A stretch of 35,053 nucleotides of DNA. Source: Anaerolineae bacterium. Lineage in GTDB: Bacteria; Chloroflexota; Anaerolineae; JACIWR01. Of this stretch, positions 1 to 9,731 are shown piece by piece. Below the pieces are notes generated by a model. It was not told where the DNA came from. It made no database searches and worked only from the letters and a program-made list of their open reading frames with translations. A program made the position numbers and the translations under genes. Location: the NCBI GenBank assembly GCA_014360845.1, contig JACIWR010000004.1:1-35053 (forward strand), read 5' to 3'. The first letter of the stretch is position 1. Each line of letters opens with the position of its first letter.

Positions 1-1
1 A

Positions 2-3000
2 GAGGGTTTGCTCGAGCTCTTTAATGAAATATCTCCTATCGAGAGCTTCAACGGGGTGCTCTCGCTGCACTTCCCGGCGTACCATGACCCGGTCAGCAGA
101 CAACTGGGGTTGACTTATCGCTTTGAGGAGCCCAAGTATGGGGCGCTGGAGTGTCTGGACCGCGACATGACCTATGCCGCTCCTCTGTACGTTGAAGTGG
201 ACCTGCACAACCGGGAGACCGATGAGCACATCCGCTCGGAGATATTCCTGGGAGATTTCCCGTTGATGACGGAGAATGGCACCTTCATCATCAACGGGAC
301 AGAGCGGGTGGTGGTCAGTCAGCTCATCCGCTCTCCTGGCGTCTACTTCGACGCTGAAGAGGATCGCACCACGGGACGTCTGCTCAGCCAGGCCAAGCTG
401 ATCCCAGACCGGGGCGCCTGGATGGAGTTCGAGACCCGTAAGAGCGATTATCTCACCCTGAAGTTCAACCGCAAACGCACTATCCCGGTCACCATCCTGC
501 TGCGGGCTCTTGCCGCGGTGGATGACGGGTTGGACAGCGATGTGCTGACCGAGGGCAGCGATGAGGAGTTGCTCGCCCTTTTCGCCGAGTCCGATACTCA
601 TCCTGACCATCAGTACATTGTGGGGACAATGCGCCAGGAGCCCGAATGGGAGCTCAAAGGGGATCGCACCATAGCTGAAGAGGCCCTGCTGGAGTTCTAC
701 AAGCGCATGCGACCCGGTGATCCGCCCACCCTGGACAACGCCAGAGATTACCTGGTCTCCCAGATTTTTGACCAACACCGTTACGACCTGGGGCGGGTTG
801 GCCGTTACAAACTCAATCGTCGTCTGGGACTGGATATACCCTCTCAACACCGAACCCTGACCAAGATGGACCTGGTCAAAGTGGTGGAGAGGATGATCCG
901 GGTGAATAACGGTCTGGAGGACCCGGATGACATTGACCACCTGGGCAACCGGCGGGTGAAGACGGTGGGGGAGCTCATTCAGAACAAGCTGCGCATCGGA
1001 TTGCGGCGCATGGAGCGCGTGGTGCGCGAGAGAATGAGCATTCGCGACACTGAGGAGATAACCCCCATTTCGTTGATCAACATTCGACCGGTTGTGGCTG
1101 CCGTGCGCGAATTCTTCGGCTCCAGCCAGTTGTCCCAGTTTATGGATCAGACCAACCCCCTGACTGAGCTTACCCACAAGCGCACTCTCAGCGCGTTGGG
1201 ACCGGGTGGTCTGCGCCGCGAGCGGGCCGGTTTTGATGTGCGAGACGTGCACCACTCCCACTACGGGCGCATCTGCCCCATCGAGACCCCTGAGGGTCCC
1301 AACATCGGGTTGATCGGGCGTTTGGCCAGCTATGCGCGGGTGAATGAATACGGTTTCATCGAAACGCCTTATCGCAAGGTGATACGCACGGTGCCCAACG
1401 AGGCCGATAAGTTGGTCGGGCACATCCTTCGCGAGCAGATTGTGGACCCGGAAAGCGGTGAGGTGGTGGCCGAGGCGGGTACCGAGGTGACTCCCGAACT
1501 GGCCGAGCGAATTGCTGCCTTGCCCTCGGTGGACGAGGTCAAGGTTCGTCCCATGGTGACCAATGAGATAGTTTATCTGACGGCGGACACGGAAGACCAG
1601 TTCACCATTGCCCAGGCCAACGCCAAGCTCGACGACAAGGGTCATTTCATTGACGATCGTATTTCCGTGCGGCGCAGCCAGCGCTTCCTGTTCGAAGCGC
1701 CGGAGAAAATTGATTACATGGACGTTTCCCCCAAGCAGGTGGTGGGAATATCCGCTTCGCTGATCCCGTTCCTGGAGCATGATGACGCGAACCGCGCCCT
1801 GATGGGTTCTAACATGCAGCGTCAGGCAGTGCCACTTCTCACTCCGGAGGAGCCTATCGTGGTCACGGGCATGGAGCCCAGCGCAGCGCTGGCCTCGGGA
1901 CAGGTGGTCATCGCTCAGGAGGACGGGGAGGTGGTGAGTGTCACTGGCGAGCGCATAATTGTCGCTGGCGAGAATGGGTTGCGCACCTACAAGTTGCGCA
2001 GGTTCAATCGCTCTAACCAGTCTACCTGCATTGATCAGCACCCCATCGTCAGTAAGGGGCAAAAGGTCAAAAAAGGTGACGTGTTGGCGGATTCCTCGTC
2101 CACCGACCACGGGGTGCTGGCCCTGGGGCAGAATGTGCTGGTGGCCTTCATGTCGTGGGAGGGCAACAACTACGAGGATGCCATCATCATCAGCGAAAGC
2201 CTGGTGCGAGAGGACAAGTTCACCTCCATCCACATAGAGAAGCACGAGGTGAAGGCGCGCGAGACCAAGCTCGGTCCGGAGGAAATCACTCGCGATATTC
2301 CCAACGTCGGTGAAGAGGCGCTGAAAGACCTGGACGAAAACGGCATCGTGCGCATTGGGGCCGAGGTGGGACCCAGCGACATCCTGGTCGGCAAAATCAC
2401 GCCCAAAGGCGAGAAAGAGCTGACCCCGGAGGAGAAGTTGCTGCGGGCCATTTTCGGTGAAAAAGCTCGCGAGGTTAAGGACTCCTCCCTGCGCATGCCC
2501 CATGGTGAGCGGGGCAAGGTGGTAGATGTAAGGATCTTCGACCGCGAGGAGCACCGGGATTTGCAAACGGGGGTCAATCAACTGGTGCGGGTGAGTGTGG
2601 CCCAGCAACGCAAGATCACCGAAGGGGATAAGATGGCCGGGCGCCACGGGAACAAAGGCGTCATCTCCAAGGTGGTACCTATCGAGGATATGCCGTTCTT
2701 GCCCGATGGCACGCCGGTAGAGATCATTCTGAACCCCTTGGGTGTGCCGGGCCGCATGAACATCGGTCAGATTTTGGAGACGCACCTGGGTTGGGCTGCC
2801 GACAGGTTGGGCTTCCGGGCGGTGAGCCCCGTCTTCGATGGTGCTGATGAGCAGGAAATCGAGGCCGAATTGGCCCGGGCGTGGATGATTGATGAGGCCT
2901 GGGCGGAGATAACCTCTCGCGCCTGGGAGTGGATCAAGCAACAGGGCATGGATACCGACTACTTTGATGATGATGACGATGCGCGTCTGTATTACATTGC

Positions 3001-3820
3001 GCACTGGTTTGATGAACTCGGCTGTGACTATGACGAGGAGCAGTTGGCCTATGATCGGGTCTATGCCCGGCGTGCGGTGTTACGAGAGTGGTTGAAGGAG
3101 CTGGGATACGATCCCGATAGCATTCTGATTTTTGAAGACGATCACCGCAGCGTCGCTGAGCGAGAGGCGAGCGATGCTCTGGCCATAGACGTTTGTCTGC
3201 GGCTGTGGTTGACCAAGCACGGGGAAGAAGTATCACCGGAACTGTCGGGTGAGGAGCTGCGAACCTACGCCGAGGAGGTGAGCCGGCGGATCGGGTGGCC
3301 TGTGCCCACTACTGGCAAGATAGTGCTGTACGATGGCAAGACCGGTGAGCCTTTTGACCAGCCGGTGACAGTGGGTGTGATCCACATGATGAAGTTGGCG
3401 CACCTGGTGGAGGACAAGGTGCACGCTCGCTCTACCGGGCCGTACTCCCTGGTCACTCAGCAGCCGCTGGGTGGTAAGGCTCAGTTCGGTGGTCAGCGTT
3501 TTGGAGAGATGGAGGTTTGGGCCCTGGAGGCTTATGGCGCGGCCTATACCTTGCAGGAGATGCTGACCGTCAAATCTGATGATGTGACGGGCCGCGTGAA
3601 GACCTATGAGGCTATAGTCAAGGGTGAAGAAGTGACGGAACCTGGCTTGCCAGCCTCGTTCCGCGTGCTGGTCAAAGAGTTGCAAAGCCTGGGGTTGGCT
3701 GTGGAGGCTTTGGGCGACAATGGCGAGATCATCGAGTTTGGCAAGGATGAGGAGAAGGAGAAGCTTCCACAGCTAGGCTCTGGTCTGGGATTGCTGGGCT
3801 TCGAAGGGGATACGGAATAG
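2..3820 (+). CDS. rpoB: RNA polymerase beta subunit RpoB, 5' end outside window
   Basis: Catalytic beta subunit of RNA polymerase. The frame is open to the left edge and the first residues ([13 protein letters not shown]) match the family about 40 residues in, so the TTG at 8 is not the true start. Visible family marks include the rifampicin region ([11 protein letters not shown], 1117-1230), [11 protein letters not shown], the [12 protein letters not shown] lysine region, and the C-terminal [18 protein letters not shown] block that contacts beta'. Two oddities are seen: Thr at the position of E. coli Arg529 (codon 1184-1186) and an extra acidic segment of about 130 residues (2875-3310) between VFDGA and [11 protein letters not shown]. 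Compact like Gram-positive RpoB, without the E. coli insert near residues 225-343. It is followed by rpsL rather than rpoC. Confidence 0.98.
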   Translation, partial: EGLLELFNEISPIESFNGVLSLHFPAYHDPVSRQLGLTYRFEEPKYGALECLDRDMTYAAPLYVEVDLHNRETDEHIRSEIFLGDFPLMTENGTFIINGTERVVVSQLIRSPGVYFDAEEDRTTGRLLSQAKLIPDRGAWMEFETRKSDYLTLKFNRKRTIPVTILLRALAAVDDGLDSDVLTEGSDEELLALFAESDTHPDHQYIVGTMRQEPEWELKGDRTIAEEALLEFYKRMRPGDPPTLDNARDYLVSQIFDQHRYDLGRVGRYKLNRRLGLDIPSQHRTLTKMDLVKVVERMIRVNNGLEDPDDIDHLGNRRVKTVGELIQNKLRIGLRRMERVVRERMSIRDTEEITPISLINIRPVVAAVREFFGSSQLSQFMDQTNPLTELTHKRTLSALGPGGLRRERAGFDVRDVHHSHYGRICPIETPEGPNIGLIGRLASYARVNEYGFIETPYRKVIRTVPNEADKLVGHILREQIVDPESGEVVAEAGTEVTPELAERIAALPSVDEVKVRPMVTNEIVYLTADTEDQFTIAQANAKLDDKGHFIDDRISVRRSQRFLFEAPEKIDYMDVSPKQVVGISASLIPFLEHDDANRALMGSNMQRQAVPLLTPEEPIVVTGMEPSAALASGQVVIAQEDGEVVSVTGERIIVAGENGLRTYKLRRFNRSNQSTCIDQHPIVSKGQKVKKGDVLADSSSTDHGVLALGQNVLVAFMSWEGNNYEDAIIISESLVREDKFTSIHIEKHEVKARETKLGPEEITRDIPNVGEEALKDLDENGIVRIGAEVGPSDILVGKITPKGEKELTPEEKLLRAIFGEKAREVKDSSLRMPHGERGKVVDVRIFDREEHRDLQTGVNQLVRVSVAQQRKITEGDKMAGRHGNKGVISKVVPIEDMPFLPDGTPVEIILNPLGVPGRMNIGQILETHLGWAADRLGFRAVSPVFDGADEQEIEAELARAWMIDEAWAEITSRAWEWIKQQGMDTDYFDDDDDARLYYIAHWFDELGCDYDEEQLAYDRVYARRAVLREWLKELGYDPDSILIFEDDHRSVAEREASDALAIDVCLRLWLTKHGEEVSPELSGEELRTYAEEVSRRIGWPVPTTGKIVLYDGKTGEPFDQPVTVGVIHMMKLAHLVEDKVHARSTGPYSLVTQQPLGGKAQFGGQRFGEMEVWALEAYGAAYTLQEMLTVKSDDVTGRVKTYEAIVKGEEVTEPGLPASFRVLVKELQSLGLAVEALGDNGEIIEFGKDEEKEKLPQLGSGLGLLGFEGDTE

Positions 3821-3823
3821 GAT

Positions 3824-3852
3824 TTGACTTTTGGAAAATTCTATGGTAGAAT
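3824..3852 (+). promoter_or_regulatory. Sigma-70-type promoter for the rpsL operon
   Basis: TTGACT at 3824-3829 and TAGAAT at 3847-3852 are separated by exactly 17 bp, each with one mismatch to consensus. The -35 box begins only 3 nt after the rpoB stop. Transcription would begin near 3859, giving a leader of about 130 nt before rpsL. It is the best promoter match I found and makes rpsL the head of a new transcription unit, though read-through from rpoB remains possible. Confidence 0.8.
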
Positions 3853-3901
3853 CTTCCTTCGTTGCCTAGCAGGTAAGCCTTTTAGAGCGCGTTAGGTTTG
3901 C

Positions 3902-3937
3902 ATGAGGCCATCGCGGCTCTTCTCACGATGGCCTCAT
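3902..3937 (+). promoter_or_regulatory. Perfect 12-bp hairpin in the rpsL leader
   Basis: ATGAGGCCATCG (3902-3913) and CGATGGCCTCAT (3926-3937) are perfect inverted repeats around a 12-nt loop. No T-run follows, so it is not a standard intrinsic terminator. It lies between the predicted promoter and the rpsL ribosome binding site, where a protein-binding or attenuation structure would be expected. Function is inferred only from position. Confidence 0.65.
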
Positions 3938-3990
3938 TCAGTGAACAGTGGAAGTTCGAGCGATTTACTAGTTTCAGGGGAGGAAGGAAT

Positions 3991-4422
<432 letters not shown>

Positions 4423-4477
4423 CTGGATTCTTGTCGGCGGTAATCGCCGCTCAATCGGAGGATCTGAGGAGTAAGGT

Positions 4478-4948
4478 ATGCCGAGACGTTATCGTCCTCC
4501 CAAGCGGGAGGTAGAACCGGATATCAAATACAATAGCGTGGTGGTGGCCAAGTTCATTAATCGCCTGATGAAGGGTGGTAAGAAAAGTACGGCGGCGCGT
4601 ATTTTGTACGATGCCTTCGATCTCATTGAAAAGCGCATGAGCCGTAATCCGTTGGAGGTTTTTGAGCAAGCCATCAAGAATGCAACTCCAATCCTGGAAG
4701 TGAAGCCTCGGCGCGTGGGTGGTGCAACTTACCAGGTGCCGGTTGAGGTGCCGCCTCACAGGCAATTGGCCCTGGCCATGCGCTGGCTGATACAATCTGC
4801 ACGAAATCGCCCTGGCAAGTCCATGGCCGAGAAGTTAGCTGCTGAGCTAATGGATGCGGCCCAGGGGGTCGGGGCGACGATCAAGAAGCGGGAAGATACC
4901 CACAAAATGGCTGAAGCGAACAAGGCTTTCGCCCATTACCGCTGGTAA
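4478..4948 (+). CDS. rpsG: 30S ribosomal protein S7
   Basis: S7, 156 aa, the primary 16S rRNA binding protein that nucleates assembly of the 30S head and lies at the E site. It starts [15 protein letters not shown] and carries the usual [12 protein letters not shown] motif, the YQVPVEV beta-hairpin region and a C-terminal AHYRW. The length is normal for non-enteric bacteria. The ATG has a GAGGAG ribosome site eight bases upstream. A small hairpin (CGGCG/CGCCG) lies in the 55-nt gap after rpsL. In E. coli S7 represses this operon translationally; no matching site is recognisable here. Confidence 0.98.
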   Translation: MPRRYRPPKREVEPDIKYNSVVVAKFINRLMKGGKKSTAARILYDAFDLIEKRMSRNPLEVFEQAIKNATPILEVKPRRVGGATYQVPVEVPPHRQLALAMRWLIQSARNRPGKSMAEKLAAELMDAAQGVGATIKKREDTHKMAEANKAFAHYRW

Positions 4949-5049
4949 GTCCCCTCTCTTCCAGGTTATTGGGTTTGCTGGGTGGTTAGCGCAGGCTCCT
5001 TGAGACTAACTGCCGAATCACTCGATTTCCTGGCTACGGAGCCATTCAG

Positions 5050-7125
<2,076 letters not shown>

Positions 7126-7140
7126 TTACTTCGCTTCTTT

Positions 7141-7228
7141 CGCCCCCTGTGGGGCGTGAGAGATAAAAACAGGGAAAAAGGAGATTTTGAGGTGGTAGCC
7201 CGCTCCCCGCCGTGGTCTACGAGGGGAG
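7141..7228 (+). other. fusA-tuf spacer with two hairpins
   Basis: The 150-nt gap between fusA and tuf holds CGCCCC-CTGT-GGGGCG (7141-7156), a perfect 6-bp stem with a tetraloop, and CTCCCC (7203-7208) pairing with GGGGAG (7223-7228). Neither is followed by a T-run. I see no convincing promoter, although EF-Tu usually needs extra expression. The tuf ribosome site AAAGGAG lies just before the gene. Confidence 0.45.
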
Positions 7229-7275
7229 AAGGGGCCTCTCCAGAAATTCGGTAATTGAGGGAAAGGAGAATTTAA

Positions 7276-8502
7276 ATGGCTAAGCAAAAGTTTGAGCGAA
7301 CAAAGCCTCATGTGAACGTGGGAACCATCGGACACATTGACCACGGCAAGACAACCTTGACAGCCGCCATCACCAAGGTATTGGCCTTGAAGGGCTTGGC
7401 ATCGTACAAGAGCTACGATGAGGTGGCCAAAGCGGACGCCAAGACCTTCCGTCGTGATGCGACGAAAATCTTGACGGTGGCCATTTCCCACGTGGAGTAC
7501 GAGACGGAGAAACGTCACTACGCTCACGTGGACTGCCCCGGACACCGCGACTACATCAAGAACATGATCACCGGTGCAGCCCAGATGGATGGGGCTATCC
7601 TGGTGGTGGATGCCTCTGAGGGGCCTATGCCTCAGACGCGCGAGCACGTGCTGCTGGCCCGCCAGGTGGAAGTGCCGAGCATGGTCATATTCTTGAACAA
7701 ATGCGACCTGATGGAGGATGAGGACTCCGAGGAGTTGCTGGAGCTGGTGGAACTGGAGCTGCGAGAGTTGCTGGACGAGTACGAGTTCCCCGGCGATGAG
7801 GTCCCGGTGGTGCGGGGTAGCGCGCTGCGGGCTCTCCAGAGCGACAGCACCGATCCGGATGCTCCCGAGTATCAGTGTATCTGGGAGCTGATGCACGCCA
7901 TAGACGATTACATCCCGACGCCGGTGCGTGAGGAGGATAAGCCCTTCCTGATGCCTATCGAGGACGTGTTCAGCATCAAGGGGCGTGGCACGGTGGTCAC
8001 CGGGCGAATCGAGCGCGGCACCATCAAGGTGGGCGACGAGGTGGAGATCGTCGGTCTGCGTGACCAGATCAAGAAGACGGTGTGCACCGGGGTGGAGATG
8101 TTCCACAAGACCCTGGATAAGGGCATTGCCGGCGACAATGTGGGCTGCCTGCTGCGCGGCATTGATCGCGACGAGGTGGAGCGCGGTATGGTGCTGGCCA
8201 AGCCGGGTAGCATCAAGCCTCACACCAAGTTCATGAGTGAGGTCTACGTCCTGCGCAAGGATGAAGGTGGTCGGCACAAGCCCTTCTTCCCCGGCTATCG
8301 TCCTCAGTTCTACATCCGCACCATGGACGTGACGGGCGAGATCACTTTGCCCGAGGGCGTGGAAATGGTCATGCCTGGGGACAACGTGAACTTGCAGGTG
8401 GAGTTGATTGTGCCGGTGGCCCTGGAGGTAGGGTCGCGCTTCGCTATTCGTGAGGGTGGTCTGACCGTTGGCGCGGGTGTGATCACCAAGATACTGGAAT
8501 AG
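7276..8502 (+). CDS. tuf: Elongation factor Tu, with divergent switch I
   Basis: EF-Tu, 408 aa, the GTPase that carries aminoacyl-tRNA to the ribosome. Standard parts are the P-loop GHIDHGKT (19-26), DCPGH (86-90), NKCD, SAL, the domain II core [14 protein letters not shown] and the domain III core. The effector loop is not standard: where nearly all EF-Tu have PEEKARGITI, this one has [16 protein letters not shown] (53-68), about five residues longer, keeping only the Mg-binding Thr (Thr67). Near the C-terminus REGGRTVGAG is [10 protein letters not shown] (Leu396, E. coli Arg381). PGHRDY replaces PGHADY. The frame is intact through these sites. A second, ordinary tuf may exist elsewhere. Confidence 0.96.
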   Translation: MAKQKFERTKPHVNVGTIGHIDHGKTTLTAAITKVLALKGLASYKSYDEVAKADAKTFRRDATKILTVAISHVEYETEKRHYAHVDCPGHRDYIKNMITGAAQMDGAILVVDASEGPMPQTREHVLLARQVEVPSMVIFLNKCDLMEDEDSEELLELVELELRELLDEYEFPGDEVPVVRGSALRALQSDSTDPDAPEYQCIWELMHAIDDYIPTPVREEDKPFLMPIEDVFSIKGRGTVVTGRIERGTIKVGDEVEIVGLRDQIKKTVCTGVEMFHKTLDKGIAGDNVGCLLRGIDRDEVERGMVLAKPGSIKPHTKFMSEVYVLRKDEGGRHKPFFPGYRPQFYIRTMDVTGEITLPEGVEMVMPGDNVNLQVELIVPVALEVGSRFAIREGGLTVGAGVITKILE

Positions 8503-8516
8503 TACAACGTACCTGG

Positions 8517-8555
8517 CGGGGCAGGGTGCGTCACTTTGTGCCGTACCTTGCCCCG
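8517..8555 (+). promoter_or_regulatory. Long hairpin in the rpsJ (S10) leader
   Basis: CGGGGCAGGGTGC (8517-8529) pairs with GTACCTTGCCCCG (8543-8555) over 13 bp with two G-U wobbles, and G8530-C8542 can extend it, leaving an 11-nt loop. It lies in the 81-nt gap between tuf and rpsJ with no T-run after it. It could be a processing or attenuation structure for the S10 segment; in E. coli the S10 leader is the target of L4 control, but no specific resemblance is claimed. Confidence 0.55.
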
Positions 8556-8583
8556 AAGTGTGATGTGGGATGAGAGAGGGGCT

Positions 8584-8892
8584 ATGGCCAAGCAGAAGAT
8601 CAGGATTCGACTGAAAGCTTACGATCATCGGGTTCTAGACCAGTCAGCGCGACGCATCGTGGAGACGGCGGAGCGCACGGGAGCACAGGTGGTGGGACCG
8701 GTTCCCTTGCCCACCAAGATCGAGCGCTTTACCGTGCAGCGCTCCCCTTTCGTGGACAAGGACTCCCAGGAACATTTCGAGATTCGCACTCATAAGCGAC
8801 TCATTGATGTCATTGATCCTGGGTCCAAGACCATTGATTCGCTGATGCGTCTTAATCTGCCGGCTGGGGTGGATATCGAAATCAAAATGTAA
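8584..8892 (+). CDS. rpsJ: 30S ribosomal protein S10
   Basis: S10, 102 aa, part of the 30S head and, as NusE, partner of NusB in antitermination. It begins [19 protein letters not shown] at the ATG at 8584, preceded by GAGAGAGGG; an upstream in-frame ATG at 8536 would add 16 residues without homology and starts inside the leader hairpin. The [16 protein letters not shown] and [12 protein letters not shown] motifs are conserved and the length is typical. First gene of the S10 segment, followed by a 126-nt gap to rplC. Confidence 0.98.
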   Translation: MAKQKIRIRLKAYDHRVLDQSARRIVETAERTGAQVVGPVPLPTKIERFTVQRSPFVDKDSQEHFEIRTHKRLIDVIDPGSKTIDSLMRLNLPAGVDIEIKM

Positions 8893-8966
8893 GCCCTGGT
8901 GAGGCCCCTGATCTGGTTTCTGCGACGGTCTCTCGCAAGAACTTGTCGGGGACTCAGAAGGAGAGG

Positions 8967-9004
8967 GAACTCGAAGGAACTCGAGGGCTCTTGGGGGAAC
9001 TCGC
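8967..9004 (+). repeat. Three phased GGAACTCG repeats before rplC
   Basis: GGAACTCG occurs at 8967-8974, 8977-8984 and 8997-9004, with starts 10 and 20 bp apart, that is, on one face of the helix. It lies in the rpsJ-rplC spacer just before the rplC ribosome site. It may be a simple local duplication; no function is assigned. Confidence 0.5.
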
Positions 9005-9018
9005 CTGTGGGAGGGAAG

Positions 9019-9651
9019 ATGAAGGGTATTTTAGGCAAGAAAGTGGGCATGACGCAGATCTTTGACGAGAGTGGAGAGGTTATCCCGGTAACGGTCATCG
9101 AGGCTGGGCCCTGCTTTGTGGTGCAGAAGCGGACGGTGGAACGGGATGGCTATAGCGCGATCCAGTTGGGTTTCGAGGAGGTGAAGCCCAAGCGTCTCAC
9201 CAAAGGTCAGCTCGGCCATCTGCGTAAGAGAAATTTACCCCCTCTGCGCTACCTGCGCGAAGTTCGTGTCTCCGATCCAGAGGAGTACGAAGAGGGACAG
9301 AAGATTACGGTTGGCATATTCGATGTGGGCGAACGGGTGGATGTGGTAGGCACTTCCAAGGGGCGCGGTTTCGCGGGTACTATCAAGCGTCACGGGTTCA
9401 AACGCCAACCCAAGACCCACGGCCAGTCCGACCGCGAGCGTGCGCCGGGTTCCATTGGTTCTACGACCACGCCGGGGCGCGTGTTCAAAGGGAAGCGCAT
9501 GGCCGGACACATGGGGAACGCACGGGTCACGGCGCAGAACTTGCAGGTGGTGCTGGTGGATCCGGAGCGCAATCTGTTGGCCGTTAAGGGGACGGTGCCG
9601 GGAGCACGCAACGGGTTGCTGATTATCAAAGAGGCGAGGAAGCAAGGGTAA
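9019..9651 (+). CDS. rplC: 50S ribosomal protein L3
   Basis: L3, 210 aa, an early-assembly protein that reaches to the peptidyl transferase centre. The start is the ATG at 9019 (MKGILGKKVGMTQIFD) behind GGGAGGGAAG; upstream in-frame codons are non-homologous. The core motif GRGFAGTIKRHGFKRQPKTH and the SIGSTTTPGRVFKGKRMAGHMG loop are intact, including the Gln position that is methylated in some bacteria. Normally rplD follows within a few bases; here a secreted protease gene intervenes. Confidence 0.98.
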   Translation: MKGILGKKVGMTQIFDESGEVIPVTVIEAGPCFVVQKRTVERDGYSAIQLGFEEVKPKRLTKGQLGHLRKRNLPPLRYLREVRVSDPEEYEEGQKITVGIFDVGERVDVVGTSKGRGFAGTIKRHGFKRQPKTHGQSDRERAPGSIGSTTTPGRVFKGKRMAGHMGNARVTAQNLQVVLVDPERNLLAVKGTVPGARNGLLIIKEARKQG

Positions 9652-9674
9652 TCCTCGCTAACTGTGAGGAGGTA

Positions 9675-9701
9675 ATGCGCACAGCACATTTTATCCCGTG
9701 A
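9675..9701 (+). CDS. Eight-codon minicistron with strong ribosome site
   Basis: GAGGAGGT at 9666-9673 precedes ATG at 9675, which opens an 8-codon reading frame (MRTAHFIP) ending in TGA at 9699-9701. The stop abuts the ATG at 9702, the upstream possible start of the protease frame. It could be a leader peptide that couples protease translation to rplC, or a relic of the original rplD start. Translation is inferred from the ribosome site alone. Confidence 0.4.
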   Translation: MRTAHFIP

Positions 9702-9731
9702 ATGTGCGTGACTCTCGAAGAAGGGTTTGAG

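Noticed and set aside
7141-7156. Terminator between fusA and tuf
   Set aside because: Stem is short and no T-run follows.
7414-7500. Frameshift pair as the cause of the odd EF-Tu switch I
   Set aside because: Reading the other frames over this stretch does not restore PEEKARGITI, and the flanks remain in frame.
7126-8628. 500-codon open frame antisense to tuf
   Set aside because: Histidine- and leucine-rich product mirrors tuf codon bias; no ribosome site or family resemblance.
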